Below, in pieces: positions 48,001-54,587 of a stretch of DNA of 64,000 nt. How positions within the stretch are numbered: the first letter of the stretch is position 1; each line of letters starts with the position of its first letter. The translations under genes and the position numbers were made by a program. The DNA comes from Campylobacter concisus ATCC 51562 (GTDB lineage: Bacteria > Campylobacterota > Campylobacteria > Campylobacterales > Campylobacteraceae), in the NCBI RefSeq assembly GCF_000466745.1, contig NZ_ANNI01000003.1, positions 310,001 through 374,000 of the forward strand. Reading direction: 5' to 3'. Below the pieces are notes generated by a model, which saw only the letters and a list, made by a program, of their open reading frames with translations, made no database searches and was not told where the DNA came from.

Positions 48001-48680
48001 ACGATATTTTGATCTTCAAATTCTCTTGCGCTTACGACGTCGCTATATCCGTCGGTATCGATTTTCGGTTTTTCTAGCCCGAGTGCTCCGGTGCCCGCTT
48101 GATAGGCAAGAACGTTATCGCCTCTAGCACCGCCGCTATTTTTTATATCATTTAAATAGTTTTGTATTTTATCTATATTAGCCTCATCAGTCGCCCTGCT
48201 ATCGCCTGAAATATCTAAATTCGGTACGTCTATCGGATCTATTTGTCCCTCTACGATGTATTTTGTGGTTCGCATATAAGCGGTATCGGAATTATATAGC
48301 CTCTCGGTCGGGGTCGCCGTATGAGAGGTTAGATATTTGTATTTTGTATTGCCAAACCATCCTCTATTTTCGTTAAAATTACTAGCCGCGGTAGCATCTA
48401 ACGTATGGTTAGCCGTTACGACGAAATTTCGTCCAAGCGAAGTAAAATTTCCTTTATTATTCCTAGCGCCGCTATTTGGGATTTTATCAAACGTAAATTT
48501 GTCGCCGTTTCTTTGCGCAAATTCTAGCGGAGTATCTTGCGGGGTAAAAGCGCCCTTATTTTGCGCGAAATCAAGATAATCCCTATAATAATTCGTCCCT
48601 ATATCCATAACCTGCGCATTCGCGCAAGCGCATAAAACGCTTGCCAAAACGATAGAAATACCGAATTTGTTATTTTTCAA
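45018..48680 (-). CDS. S6-family serine protease autotransporter
   Basis: A 1220-residue type Va autotransporter. It has a signal peptide (about 1-22, 'VLASVLCACANA') and a trypsin-like S6 (IgA1 protease/SPATE-type) domain to about residue 330, with catalytic His92 in 'VVTANHTLD', probable Asp132 in 'LYNSDTAYMR' and Ser277 in 'LLPGDSGSGFFVYD'. A beta-helix passenger spans about 340-850, including the S6-family block 'LSQPDWEKRKFNAKEG'. A helical linker (about 865-965) and a C-terminal beta-barrel (about 965-1220) follow, starting 'NNFWVNVNGAYF' and ending in the classic terminal Phe ('LEYKF'). The start codon is TTG with GGAGG six bases before it. Its codons are noticeably richer in G+C than those of flanking genes (many GCG, CCG, ACG, GTC), suggesting acquisition from another Campylobacter-like genome. 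The protease substrate is unknown. Confidence 0.93.
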   Translation of the reverse strand: MKNNKFGISIVLASVLCACANAQVMDIGTNYYRDYLDFAQNKGAFTPQDTPLEFAQRNGDKFTFDKIPNSGARNNKGNFTSLGRNFVVTANHTLDATAASNFNENRGWFGNTKYKYLTSHTATPTERLYNSDTAYMRTTKYIVEGQIDPIDVPNLDISGDSRATDEANIDKIQNYLNDIKNSGGARGDNVLAYQAGTGALGLEKPKIDTDGYSDVVSAREFEDQNIVNQALGGSVNEISTHYSANYKTHISSINRPGIYMFMTSDRGFRNRLLPGDSGSGFFVYDTVAQKWVLVGVLSAVADNGNYASIVTMKDFSDYRRNYENLVSGLNVSNAQLVRNKDNIFNAANGSSITLNSNLDLGHGGIVVNSGNFTLLNGIGSNKITRLAGFDVAGGASLSLNVAADTSVHKVGKGSLIVNSSGNKTLRLGDGIVDLRAVNAFEKIYLTSGRGLLRLSVDDSLKDKIFFGNGGGKLDLNGFDQIFSNVSANSNAAKITNLSTQKATLKINGESGKDTIFHASVDKNIDVKHDGQGRELVFDGDFDIDGSLSLNNAKVTLQGHPTAHATADASVLTQAVKDKIAAAGLSKPSYMDLTRPSTLSQPDWEKRKFNAKEGIKINSSELTIGKDIDVNSNIEAKNSVINLSGELTHYIDKFDGSNTYDDGLKYRQNVEKGNLLVKDVSFKNRIVMDSDSMLRVGGTKTKLKELVINGKNTAPTRSIAAGSGKLEIENLDVSGANKLTFEPDTTVAKNLNIKNFSNANGPILDFKKVLTLGAGMKFNIDFAAALRGEMTAEKTYTLVSAESIVNKGAIFNTEQKINGLFTTYAIKDGKITMRLSDKKAENPSATPGSEQELRLTGFSERQNKILNMFKNRPEYESALQSGDTETLRQMALKAESDMKEISASSLKVSVKALQNGNELINSRLSQITQLRAKADISQFRLAGLESDFKPTAAIAYEAAEASRQRNNFWVNVNGAYFKDKDSGGDLKFYGTYIGYDRSYDEFILGVNAGMSKSKFSSNTVTDDAKIYSFGAYGLFERDAHEIQSNLNLAFVNSKRSLNDLQKASVRSTGILSSNYYKYKISLGSNGEYAQAIKPVLALEFVVNGVKGFKNDRYDQKDINDFNVALGVGVEYVLNSDKNAFAAQFLVKQNVYNSDDKSYVSLNNSNEYVDYKLDNNKPAYKLNLVADTKISENFALSYQLSGMLDNDKSYGVSGGVKLEYKF

Positions 48681-48848
48681 GATAAACCTCCATTTTGTGA
48701 ATATAATTCCATTTAAATTAAGGGAAGCATTTTACAATATTTTTTATTGTTTAATGACTAAAACCTTAATTATTTTTTAGACATTAAATTTACAATATGA
48801 AATTTTTATCTAATTAAAATTATCTCGCTTTTTAAACTTACTTTTGGT

Positions 48849-48854
48849 TATAAT
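48849..48854 (+). promoter_or_regulatory. -10 box of the Tat-SBP/NapH/NifB-like operon
   Basis: TATAAT, with TTGG just before it, about 148 bp upstream of the first start codon. Two palindromes follow within 4-26 bp, over the expected transcription start. Confidence 0.55.
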
Positions 48855-48857
48855 TAC

Positions 48858-48880
48858 ACCAAATTTGGTCGCAGTTGCGA
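48858..48880. promoter_or_regulatory. Two abutting palindromes (candidate operator)
   Basis: ACCAAATTTGGT (48858-48869) is a perfect 12-bp palindrome. Sharing its last base, TCGCA-GT-TGCGA (48869-48880) is a second inverted repeat with 5-bp arms. They lie at the presumed +1 of the operon, where a bound repressor would block transcription. The regulator is not identifiable. Confidence 0.5.
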
Positions 48881-49001
48881 TTTACATTTGCATAAATTTA
48901 TCTTCAACTACCATTTTTGCAAATTTCAAAAGTCAAATTTCACAAGTTTCGCGTGCCGAAAATATCAAATTTACATTTCTTAAATCCCAAAAGGAGATTT
49001 C

Positions 49002-49862
49002 ATGGAATTAAAACAAACCGGTATATCACGCCGTGGCTTTTTAAAAGGTGCTTTAGCCACAGCCGCTGTTGCCACGCCACAAACGATGCTGGCTGGCTTT
49101 ACGCCATTTAAGTCTGACTCGCTTCAGGTTTGGTCGTGTGGAGGCCTATCTGAAGCATTTAATGAGCTAAATGCCATTTACGAGGCAAGAACAGGGCACA
49201 ATATCCAATACACTGGCGCTTTTGCTGGTGCTCTTGGCAAGTCGCTTTTAGCACTTCAAAGCACGACCGAGCTCTTTGGAGCAAGGGTTTTAGAGCTTTC
49301 TAAAAAACTTCGCAAAGCTGGTCTTAGCCTCCACTTTAGACCGCTATGCTTTACCGACTACGTCCTAGTTGTGCCAAAAGGCAACCCTGCTGGCATTCGC
49401 GACTTAAAGGACCTTGCAGAACCAGGAGTTAGAGTGATGCTACCTCTTAGATCATCGCCCCCTGGCAGTGGCCCAGTCAAAGGGATCTTGAAAAACTCAA
49501 ACCTCACTGATGCGGTGATGAAAAACATGGTCGCAAACGGATCATGCGTCATAAATATGATGTGCGAGCTAGTTGATGGCAAGGGCGACGCTTCGATCAT
49601 CGAAAAACGCCTAACAACGCATGATAGGTTCAAAGACAAGATCGAGTACATGCCCATCGATGAAAAGCTTATCCCACCTGGACCGCTCACTTTTACGCTA
49701 AATATAATGAAATATGTAAAAGATGAAAGGCTCGCAAATGACTTTGCAGACTTTGTTTGCGGCACTGAGGGGCAAGAAATTTTTGAAAAACATGGCTTTA
49801 CCTCCATTTATTCAGCGCGTGGGCTAGAGCTTATAGAAAGGTTTGGTGTAAAAGATGTGTAG
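49002..49862 (+). CDS. Tat-exported ModA-like substrate-binding protein
   Basis: A 286-residue periplasmic protein. The N-terminus has a twin-arginine signal 'ISRRGFLKGALATAAVATP', which implies export in folded form, perhaps with a bound cofactor. The mature part has the type II periplasmic-binding fold of molybdate/tungstate-type proteins ('LQVWSCGGLSEAFNELNAIYEARTG', 'YVLVVPKGNPAGIRDLKDLAEPGVRVML'). A Cys stands where ModA usually has Ser/Ala in the first ligand loop, and 'ANGSCVINMMCELVDG' adds two more Cys. No ABC permease or ATPase gene is near. It overlaps the polyferredoxin gene by 8 bp. The ligand is unknown; a metal or cluster-related oxyanion is a guess. Confidence 0.85.
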   Translation: MELKQTGISRRGFLKGALATAAVATPQTMLAGFTPFKSDSLQVWSCGGLSEAFNELNAIYEARTGHNIQYTGAFAGALGKSLLALQSTTELFGARVLELSKKLRKAGLSLHFRPLCFTDYVLVVPKGNPAGIRDLKDLAEPGVRVMLPLRSSPPGSGPVKGILKNSNLTDAVMKNMVANGSCVINMMCELVDGKGDASIIEKRLTTHDRFKDKIEYMPIDEKLIPPGPLTFTLNIMKYVKDERLANDFADFVCGTEGQEIFEKHGFTSIYSARGLELIERFGVKDV

Positions 49863-50667
49863 TAGCTGTAATAGCGCATGCTCTAATAGCAGTGCATGCG
49901 GTAACGTAAATTTAAAAAAGAAAAGCAAAAACTCTCCCACAACAAAGATAAGACGCCTAGTACAGCTCATCTTTATAGCAGGCATCGGTCAATGGGCGTA
50001 TTACGGCATTTTTAGATGCCCTTTTGTAGTGCCTTTTGTAAATTGCCAAAACTGCCCTATCATCACCTGTTGGGGGCGGATCACGTCGCTGTTTTTTGGA
50101 TTTTGGCTATTTATCCCAGCGCTTGTCATCCTCTTTGGCAGGGCATTTTGTGGCTGGGTCTGTCCAGCAGGCTTTGTCAATCAAATGCTTGGTAAATTTG
50201 CCTTTTTCAAGCTAAAAATTCGCAGCAAAAAGCTAATATTCGCTCAAATAGGCATGCTAATTACCATAGCAATCAGCCTTTGGGTCTATTTCGTCTGGGG
50301 CAATCCACGCATGATGATACCTATAAGAACGAGCGATGAGTACCTAACTGCCGTTACTTTGTCACTTCGCTTTGGCGAGTGGGAGTGGGTCACACGCACA
50401 GCAGTCATCATCTCAGTCATGCTAGCCTCACTAATCGTAGCTAACCTTTGGTGCCGTTTCGTCTGTCCATCAGGTGGTGTGCTTGAAATTTTGCGTAAAT
50501 TTTCGATATTTCGTGTCTATAAAACAAGTGCCTGTGACGACTGCGACGCATGCTTGCGCAAGTGCGAGATGGGGACGAGACCTGATGAGATAAACTGCAC
50601 AAACTGCGGTGACTGCCTCAATGTCTGCCATGCAAATGCCATTAAATTTGGAAGGAAAAAGAGCTAA
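49855..50667 (+). CDS. NapH-like membrane 4Fe-4S polyferredoxin
   Basis: A 270-residue membrane protein with about four or five helices. It begins with an unusual Cys-rich leader 'CSSCNSACSNSSACG' (Cys 2, 5, 9, 15). Within or near the helices are the NapH/CcoG-family motifs 'AFCGWVCPAGF' (about 97-107) and 'LWCRFVCPSGG' (about 198-208). The C-terminal cytoplasmic part carries two [4Fe-4S] motifs: 'CDDCDACLRKCEMG' and 'CTNCGDCLNVCHAN'. NapH-like proteins move electrons from quinol toward or across the membrane, so this one may supply electrons to the binding protein or to the radical SAM enzyme encoded after it. It overlaps genes on both sides. Confidence 0.88.
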   Translation: MCSSCNSACSNSSACGNVNLKKKSKNSPTTKIRRLVQLIFIAGIGQWAYYGIFRCPFVVPFVNCQNCPIITCWGRITSLFFGFWLFIPALVILFGRAFCGWVCPAGFVNQMLGKFAFFKLKIRSKKLIFAQIGMLITIAISLWVYFVWGNPRMMIPIRTSDEYLTAVTLSLRFGEWEWVTRTAVIISVMLASLIVANLWCRFVCPSGGVLEILRKFSIFRVYKTSACDDCDACLRKCEMGTRPDEINCTNCGDCLNVCHANAIKFGRKKS

Positions 50668-51494
50668 TGATTTTTCGCACCAAAGCTGATCTTGATAACC
50701 ACCCATGCTTTAACAAAAAGGCCTCCGCTAGCTACGGACGCGTGCATCTGCCAGTTGCCCCTCACTGCAACATCCAGTGCAACTTCTGCAACCGCATATA
50801 TGACTGCGCTAATGAAAATCGCCCTGGCGTAACGGCAAAGGTGCAAACACCAGATGAATCGGTGAAATTTTTAGAAAAGCTCTTTAAATTTAGACAAGAT
50901 ATATCCGTCATCGGCATCGCTGGACCTGGCGATCCGATGTGCGATGCTGACAAGACGCTAGCGACCTTTGAAAAGTGCAAGTCCCACTTCCCAAACGCCC
51001 TGCTCTGCCTCTCGACTAATGGCTTAGCGCTGCCTGAGCATGTGGATGAGATCGTGCGTCTTGGCGTGAGCCATGTGACAGTGACTGTTAATGCCGTGAC
51101 GCCAGATGTTGGCTCGAAGGTCTATTCGTGGGTGAGGTATGAAGGTAAAAACTACTACGGCGAAGAGGCTGCTAGGATACTGCTAGCGCGCCAGGACGAG
51201 GGCATCCGCAAGCTAAAAGAGGCTGGCATGCTAGTAAAGATAAACACCGTAGTCATCCCTGGGGTCAATATAGACCACGTCCAAAGCATCTCGGCAAAGG
51301 CAAAGCAGTGGGGAGCTGACATAATGAACTGCATGGCGATGATACCGGTGCATGACACCCCTTTTGAAAATTTAAAGTCCCCCTCAACCGAGGAGATCCA
51401 CCGCATTCGCAGATCGATAGGCGGCGATATAGACCAGATGACGCACTGCAGTAGGTGCCGCGATGATGCATGTGGAAAGCTTAGCGAAAGATAG
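50667..51494 (+). CDS. NifB-like radical SAM protein without NifX domain
   Basis: A 275-residue cytoplasmic radical SAM enzyme closely resembling the core of NifB, the FeMo-cofactor assembly protein. The SAM cluster motif is C34-x3-C38-x2-C41 ('PHCNIQCNFC'). NifB-typical blocks are 'HPCFN' (His12, Cys14), 'YDCANENRPGV' (Cys47), 'VIGIAGPGDP' (about 81-90), 'LLCLSTNGL' (Cys114) and a C-terminal 'HCSRCRDDACG' (Cys261, Cys264). These are the positions that bind the two extra clusters in NifB. The NifX-like C-terminal domain of long NifB proteins is absent, as in archaeal NifB. No nif genes are in the window. The start ATG shares a base with the preceding stop. Confidence 0.88.
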   Translation: MIFRTKADLDNHPCFNKKASASYGRVHLPVAPHCNIQCNFCNRIYDCANENRPGVTAKVQTPDESVKFLEKLFKFRQDISVIGIAGPGDPMCDADKTLATFEKCKSHFPNALLCLSTNGLALPEHVDEIVRLGVSHVTVTVNAVTPDVGSKVYSWVRYEGKNYYGEEAARILLARQDEGIRKLKEAGMLVKINTVVIPGVNIDHVQSISAKAKQWGADIMNCMAMIPVHDTPFENLKSPSTEEIHRIRRSIGGDIDQMTHCSRCRDDACGKLSER

Positions 51495-51500
51495 CGATAA

Positions 51501-51525
51501 AAGACACTAAATTTAGTATCTTTTT
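51501..51525 (+). terminator. Terminator of the NifB-like operon
   Basis: AGA-c-ACTAAATTTAGT-a-TCT: a palindrome with one mismatched pair, followed by TTTTT, 7 bp past the stop of the radical SAM gene. Confidence 0.6.
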
Positions 51526-51873
51526 GGTTTTTGGGCTTTTTACTCGCGCGACTTTTGTTTTTTCTTGTATGGCTCGTGGCCCTTGGCTAAATTTTGTAAA
51601 GCTTGCTAGATATCAAAGTTATAAAAGGCATATAAAAAGGCGATTTATTCGTAGTCAGAGTAAGTTTTGCTCAAAGACAAGGTGGCGAAATTTTCTTTAC
51701 ATTATTTTACAAACCCTTTTAAAAGCCATTTAAATGGGCTTTAAATCGGACATCTTAATAACTTTGCTCAATATTCATCTATCTCATAGCTTTGATAGTT
51801 TTGTGTGAAATTTAAATTCGCTCTTATATTTGTTTTACTCTTGCGTAAATTTTATCTAGCAAACAGCTTAAAT
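51526..51873. other. Gene-free spacer
   Basis: About 350 bp between the convergent radical SAM and histidine kinase genes. A 69-codon frame at 51524-51733 (plus) has no ribosome site and begins inside the terminator; its basic, Arg/Lys-rich product matches no family I know. It could be a non-coding repeat shared with other loci, which cannot be judged from one window. Confidence 0.4.
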
Positions 51874-53223
51874 TTATGCTTCTTTTGAATTTACCAGATC
51901 AAATTCAGCCCAAAATTCGCTTCCAACTCCTGCTTCGCTTTTTACACCTAGCTTTGCGCCGTGAATTTTAGCTATATTTGCAGCGATAGCCAGCCCTAGT
52001 CCGCTGCCTCTGTTTTGGCTTTTGTTTCTTGAGCTTTCAACTTGATAAAATTTATTCCAGATTAGATCGATATCTTTTTTAGAGATACCGACACCATCGT
52101 CTTTTACAGACAAAAGCGCATGAGTTTTTGTGAGGGTTAAATTTAGCTCGATCTTAGCTTTTGCAAATTTTAGAGCGTTACTTAAAAAGTTATCCACCAG
52201 CCTTGAGATCATCAGCTCATTGCCAAGTATTTGGACATTTGGCGCTACAACGCAGCCAAATTTTAGCCCCTTTGCACTTGCTAGCTTCTCATAGTCGCTG
52301 GCCAAATTTTGCAAGATAGCGCTTAAATTTATATCTTTTAGCTCCAAATTTCTGCCAGCTTCTAGCCTTGAGAGCTCTAAAATTTGATCTATCAGTGAGG
52401 TTATCTTTCTTGACTGCCTAGAGATGACCTCCAGCGACTCCTTGGCCTCACCCAAATTTTGTGAGTAATTTTTAGCGTAGTCGCTCTCAGCCATGATGAC
52501 AGATAGTGGCGTTCGCAGCTCGTGCGAGACGTCTGAGGTGAGCTGTTTCTCGCTTTGATAGACCTTTTCTAGGGAGTCGAGCATCTGGTTAAAAACACTT
52601 GCAAGCGCGTGCAGCTCGTCTTTGCCAGCAGGTAGGTCTATGCGCTTTGAAAAGTCACGGCTGCTGCCTATCTCAAGCGCAGTTTTTGACATCGTGGCGA
52701 CTGGCTTCATCGCGTTTTTTATCGTTTTATAGCCGCCATAAAGCACAAAGAGAAACAAAACCGGCACAAAAACACCCAGCACTAGTAAAAATAGCCCCTC
52801 TTTTTTAAAAAATTTCTCCGCATTTATCACGCCTCTGATCCAGACACCTTTGCCTCTAGCTGCGATATCGTAGTAGTAAAAGCGGTTTTCGCCGTTTTCA
52901 AAAAGGCGCACTGCACCGCTATTCATTTTAAGTGAAATTTGAAAGTATTTTGGTGCTAGACCACCGATCACATCGCCTTTTGCGTTATATTTTATAAAAA
53001 ATATCCCATCATCGTATGGCTCAAACTCATCCATATCATTGGCTATTTTGGTGACTGATTTGGCTAGCTTTTTTTGGCTCACGTCCTCAAAAACCTCATC
53101 CGCCACGACCGCCGAGATGGCAATGAGAGCCGCCACGATAACGATGATAAAAAACGAGTACCAAAGCGTTACGCGCGCCGTTATCGGGATGTTTGCAAGC
53201 GCTTGTTTAATCCTTAACAACAT
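51874..53223 (-). CDS. Sensor histidine kinase of the PepSY-linked system
   Basis: A 449-residue membrane kinase: TM1 (about 17-40), a periplasmic sensor of about 110 residues, TM2 (about 150-170), HAMP (about 172-225), HisKA with phospho-acceptor His in 'LTSDVSHELRTPLSVIM' near residue 235, then an ATPase domain with N box 'LVDNFLSNALKFA', G1 'VKDDGVGISKKDI' and G2 'NRGSGLGLAIAANIA'. The start is ATG 53223, overlapping the response-regulator gene by 17 bp; a TTG two codons upstream is unlikely. The architecture is that of OmpR-partner kinases responding to envelope or metal stress. Signal unknown. Confidence 0.94.
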   Translation of the reverse strand: MLLRIKQALANIPITARVTLWYSFFIIVIVAALIAISAVVADEVFEDVSQKKLAKSVTKIANDMDEFEPYDDGIFFIKYNAKGDVIGGLAPKYFQISLKMNSGAVRLFENGENRFYYYDIAARGKGVWIRGVINAEKFFKKEGLFLLVLGVFVPVLFLFVLYGGYKTIKNAMKPVATMSKTALEIGSSRDFSKRIDLPAGKDELHALASVFNQMLDSLEKVYQSEKQLTSDVSHELRTPLSVIMAESDYAKNYSQNLGEAKESLEVISRQSRKITSLIDQILELSRLEAGRNLELKDINLSAILQNLASDYEKLASAKGLKFGCVVAPNVQILGNELMISRLVDNFLSNALKFAKAKIELNLTLTKTHALLSVKDDGVGISKKDIDLIWNKFYQVESSRNKSQNRGSGLGLAIAANIAKIHGAKLGVKSEAGVGSEFWAEFDLVNSKEA

Positions 53224-53866
53224 AGCCAAGCCCTCTTTTAGTCTGGATCACCTCGCACTCGCCAAGCTTTTTTCTTATGTTTTTTATAAGCACTTCGATG
53301 ACGTTTGAGCCGCCCGTGTAGTCAAAGTCCCAGACGTGCTCTTTGATCTGGTCGCGAGTTAAAATTCTGCCCTTATTTAGCATCAAAAACTCTAAAATTT
53401 CATACTCTTTGCCAGTTAGCTCGATCTGCTCGCCGCTAAATTCGACTGACTTTTTAGAAAGGTCGATCTTTAGCTCGCCTGCGTAAATTTCATTAGCCAC
53501 GTTACCGCTGTTTCGGCGAATGAGCGTGCGCACCCTAGCTAGCAGCTCCTTAAAGTCAAATGGCTTGACCAAGTAGTCATCAGCACCCGCGTCAAGCCCC
53601 TTTACAACGTCATCCACATCGTCTTTTGCCGTTAGTATCAGCACAGGGGTCGCTAGCTTTGCGGCGCGCGATCTTTGCAAAAATGTAAGTCCGTCCATCA
53701 CTGGCATCATAAGATCAAGCACGATGAGATCGTAGTGCGCCACAGCGATAAAGTCCATCGCCTCCTCGCCGTTAAATGCGCTATCGACGCTATATCCGTT
53801 TTTCTTTAGGTGCCTTGTGATAACGCTATTTAGGTCTATTTCGTCCTCTACGACTAAAATTTTCAT
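53207..53866 (-). CDS. OmpR/PhoB-type response regulator
   Basis: A 219-residue regulator: receiver domain with acidic 'VEDEID', phospho-acceptor Asp in 'LIVLDLMMPVMDGLTFL' near residue 51 and Lys in 'YLVKPFDFKELLARVR', then a winged-helix DNA-binding domain ('LTGKEYEILEFLMLNKGRILTRDQI', 'VIEVLIKNIRKKLG'). It is followed by the kinase gene, overlapping by 17 bp, and preceded by the two PepSY-type genes, so all four likely form one unit. Confidence 0.95.
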   Translation of the reverse strand: MKILVVEDEIDLNSVITRHLKKNGYSVDSAFNGEEAMDFIAVAHYDLIVLDLMMPVMDGLTFLQRSRAAKLATPVLILTAKDDVDDVVKGLDAGADDYLVKPFDFKELLARVRTLIRRNSGNVANEIYAGELKIDLSKKSVEFSGEQIELTGKEYEILEFLMLNKGRILTRDQIKEHVWDFDYTGGSNVIEVLIKNIRKKLGECEVIQTKRGLGYVVKD

Positions 53867-53904
53867 CCCTGCCTCACTTTATTTTGCCAGCTATTTTATC
53901 AAAT

Positions 53905-54543
53905 TTAGCTTTTTATTTTTAGATTTAAAATTTCGCCATTTGCTGCGCCTATCTTAAAATCATACAAAAAGCCGTTAAATTTAGCCCTTGCCTCATAAAA
54001 ATACTCCGCTCCAAGTGTGCCAAAGCTTTGTTTTTTAGCTAGATAGATCGGTGCAAATTCCACCTCTTCTGGCTTTGTTTTTAGGCGCTCTATGACGATC
54101 TCTTTGACTTTTTCTGGCAAGATGCAAGCCACTCTTTCAAATTTAGCCTGCTCTTCATTTATCTTTGATAGCTCCGCCCTTTGCGCCTCGTCTTTTAGGC
54201 AGTTTGTAGCGTTTATTAGCCACACTCCAGCCTTGCCAGTGTAGATGAGCGCATCCGCTACGCCTTGAAGCGAAAGTTCAAGCGTCTTTTTAAATAAATT
54301 CTGAACTTTGCATTTTGAGGTAGCTTGACTTAAAATTTCTGCGCCACTACTTTCTTCACTAGGATTTTTATCCAAATTTTCAGGGCTTTGCTCGCTCTTG
54401 CCTAAATTTTCGTAACTATTTTTATTAGTAACATTTTCACTTATATTTTCTATCTCGTTTTCGCTTAAATTTTTATTCAAATTTCTCTCTAAGACTTGCT
54501 TGCTAACTTTCTCGTTTAAATTTTGATCTAAATTTTCACTCAT
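53905..54543 (-). CDS. Low-complexity protein with PepSY-like C-terminus
   Basis: A 212-residue protein with two unlike halves. Residues about 1-75 are an Asn/Glu/Lys/Ser/Leu-rich imperfect repeat ('NLDQNLNEKVS', 'RNLNKNLSEN', 'ENLGKSEQSP', 'ENLDKNPSEE') with a spacing of roughly ten residues. Residues about 80-212 form a folded domain that ends 'YDFKIGAANGEILNLKI', which resembles the final strand of a PepSY domain. There is no signal peptide, so unlike its neighbour it should be cytoplasmic. The start is ATG 54543, after AAAGGTG; an in-frame GTG three codons upstream is less likely. Function unknown. Confidence 0.75.
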   Translation of the reverse strand: MSENLDQNLNEKVSKQVLERNLNKNLSENEIENISENVTNKNSYENLGKSEQSPENLDKNPSEESSGAEILSQATSKCKVQNLFKKTLELSLQGVADALIYTGKAGVWLINATNCLKDEAQRAELSKINEEQAKFERVACILPEKVKEIVIERLKTKPEEVEFAPIYLAKKQSFGTLGAEYFYEARAKFNGFLYDFKIGAANGEILNLKIKS

Positions 54544-54587
54544 CTTTTTCACCTTTATAAAATTTAACGCCCAAAAAGGGCGCTAGA

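Larger units (their letters stand above)
48681..49001. other. Divergent regulatory spacer
   Basis: 321 bp between the autotransporter (minus) and the binding-protein operon (plus). Beside the -10 box and palindromes listed separately it contains a roughly 120-base untranslated leader for the plus-strand operon. I see no small gene. A minus-strand promoter for the autotransporter must lie here, but no box stands out. Confidence 0.5.

Noticed and set aside
48779-48848. Riboswitch or small RNA upstream of the Tat binding-protein operon
   Set aside because: The sequence is AT-rich without a stable conserved fold; the palindromes nearby are better explained as protein sites.
44833-49001. Genomic island with att repeats at the CAU tRNA
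   Set aside because: No second copy of the tRNA 3' end and no integrase gene are visible between the tRNA and the next core-like genes.
49358-49807. 149-codon minus-strand frame
   Set aside because: Shadow of the Tat binding-protein gene; Ser/Pro-rich product with no family features.
51524-51733. 69-codon plus-strand frame (basic product)
   Set aside because: Starts in the terminator T-run, no ribosome site, no known family; kept only as a note in the spacer entry.
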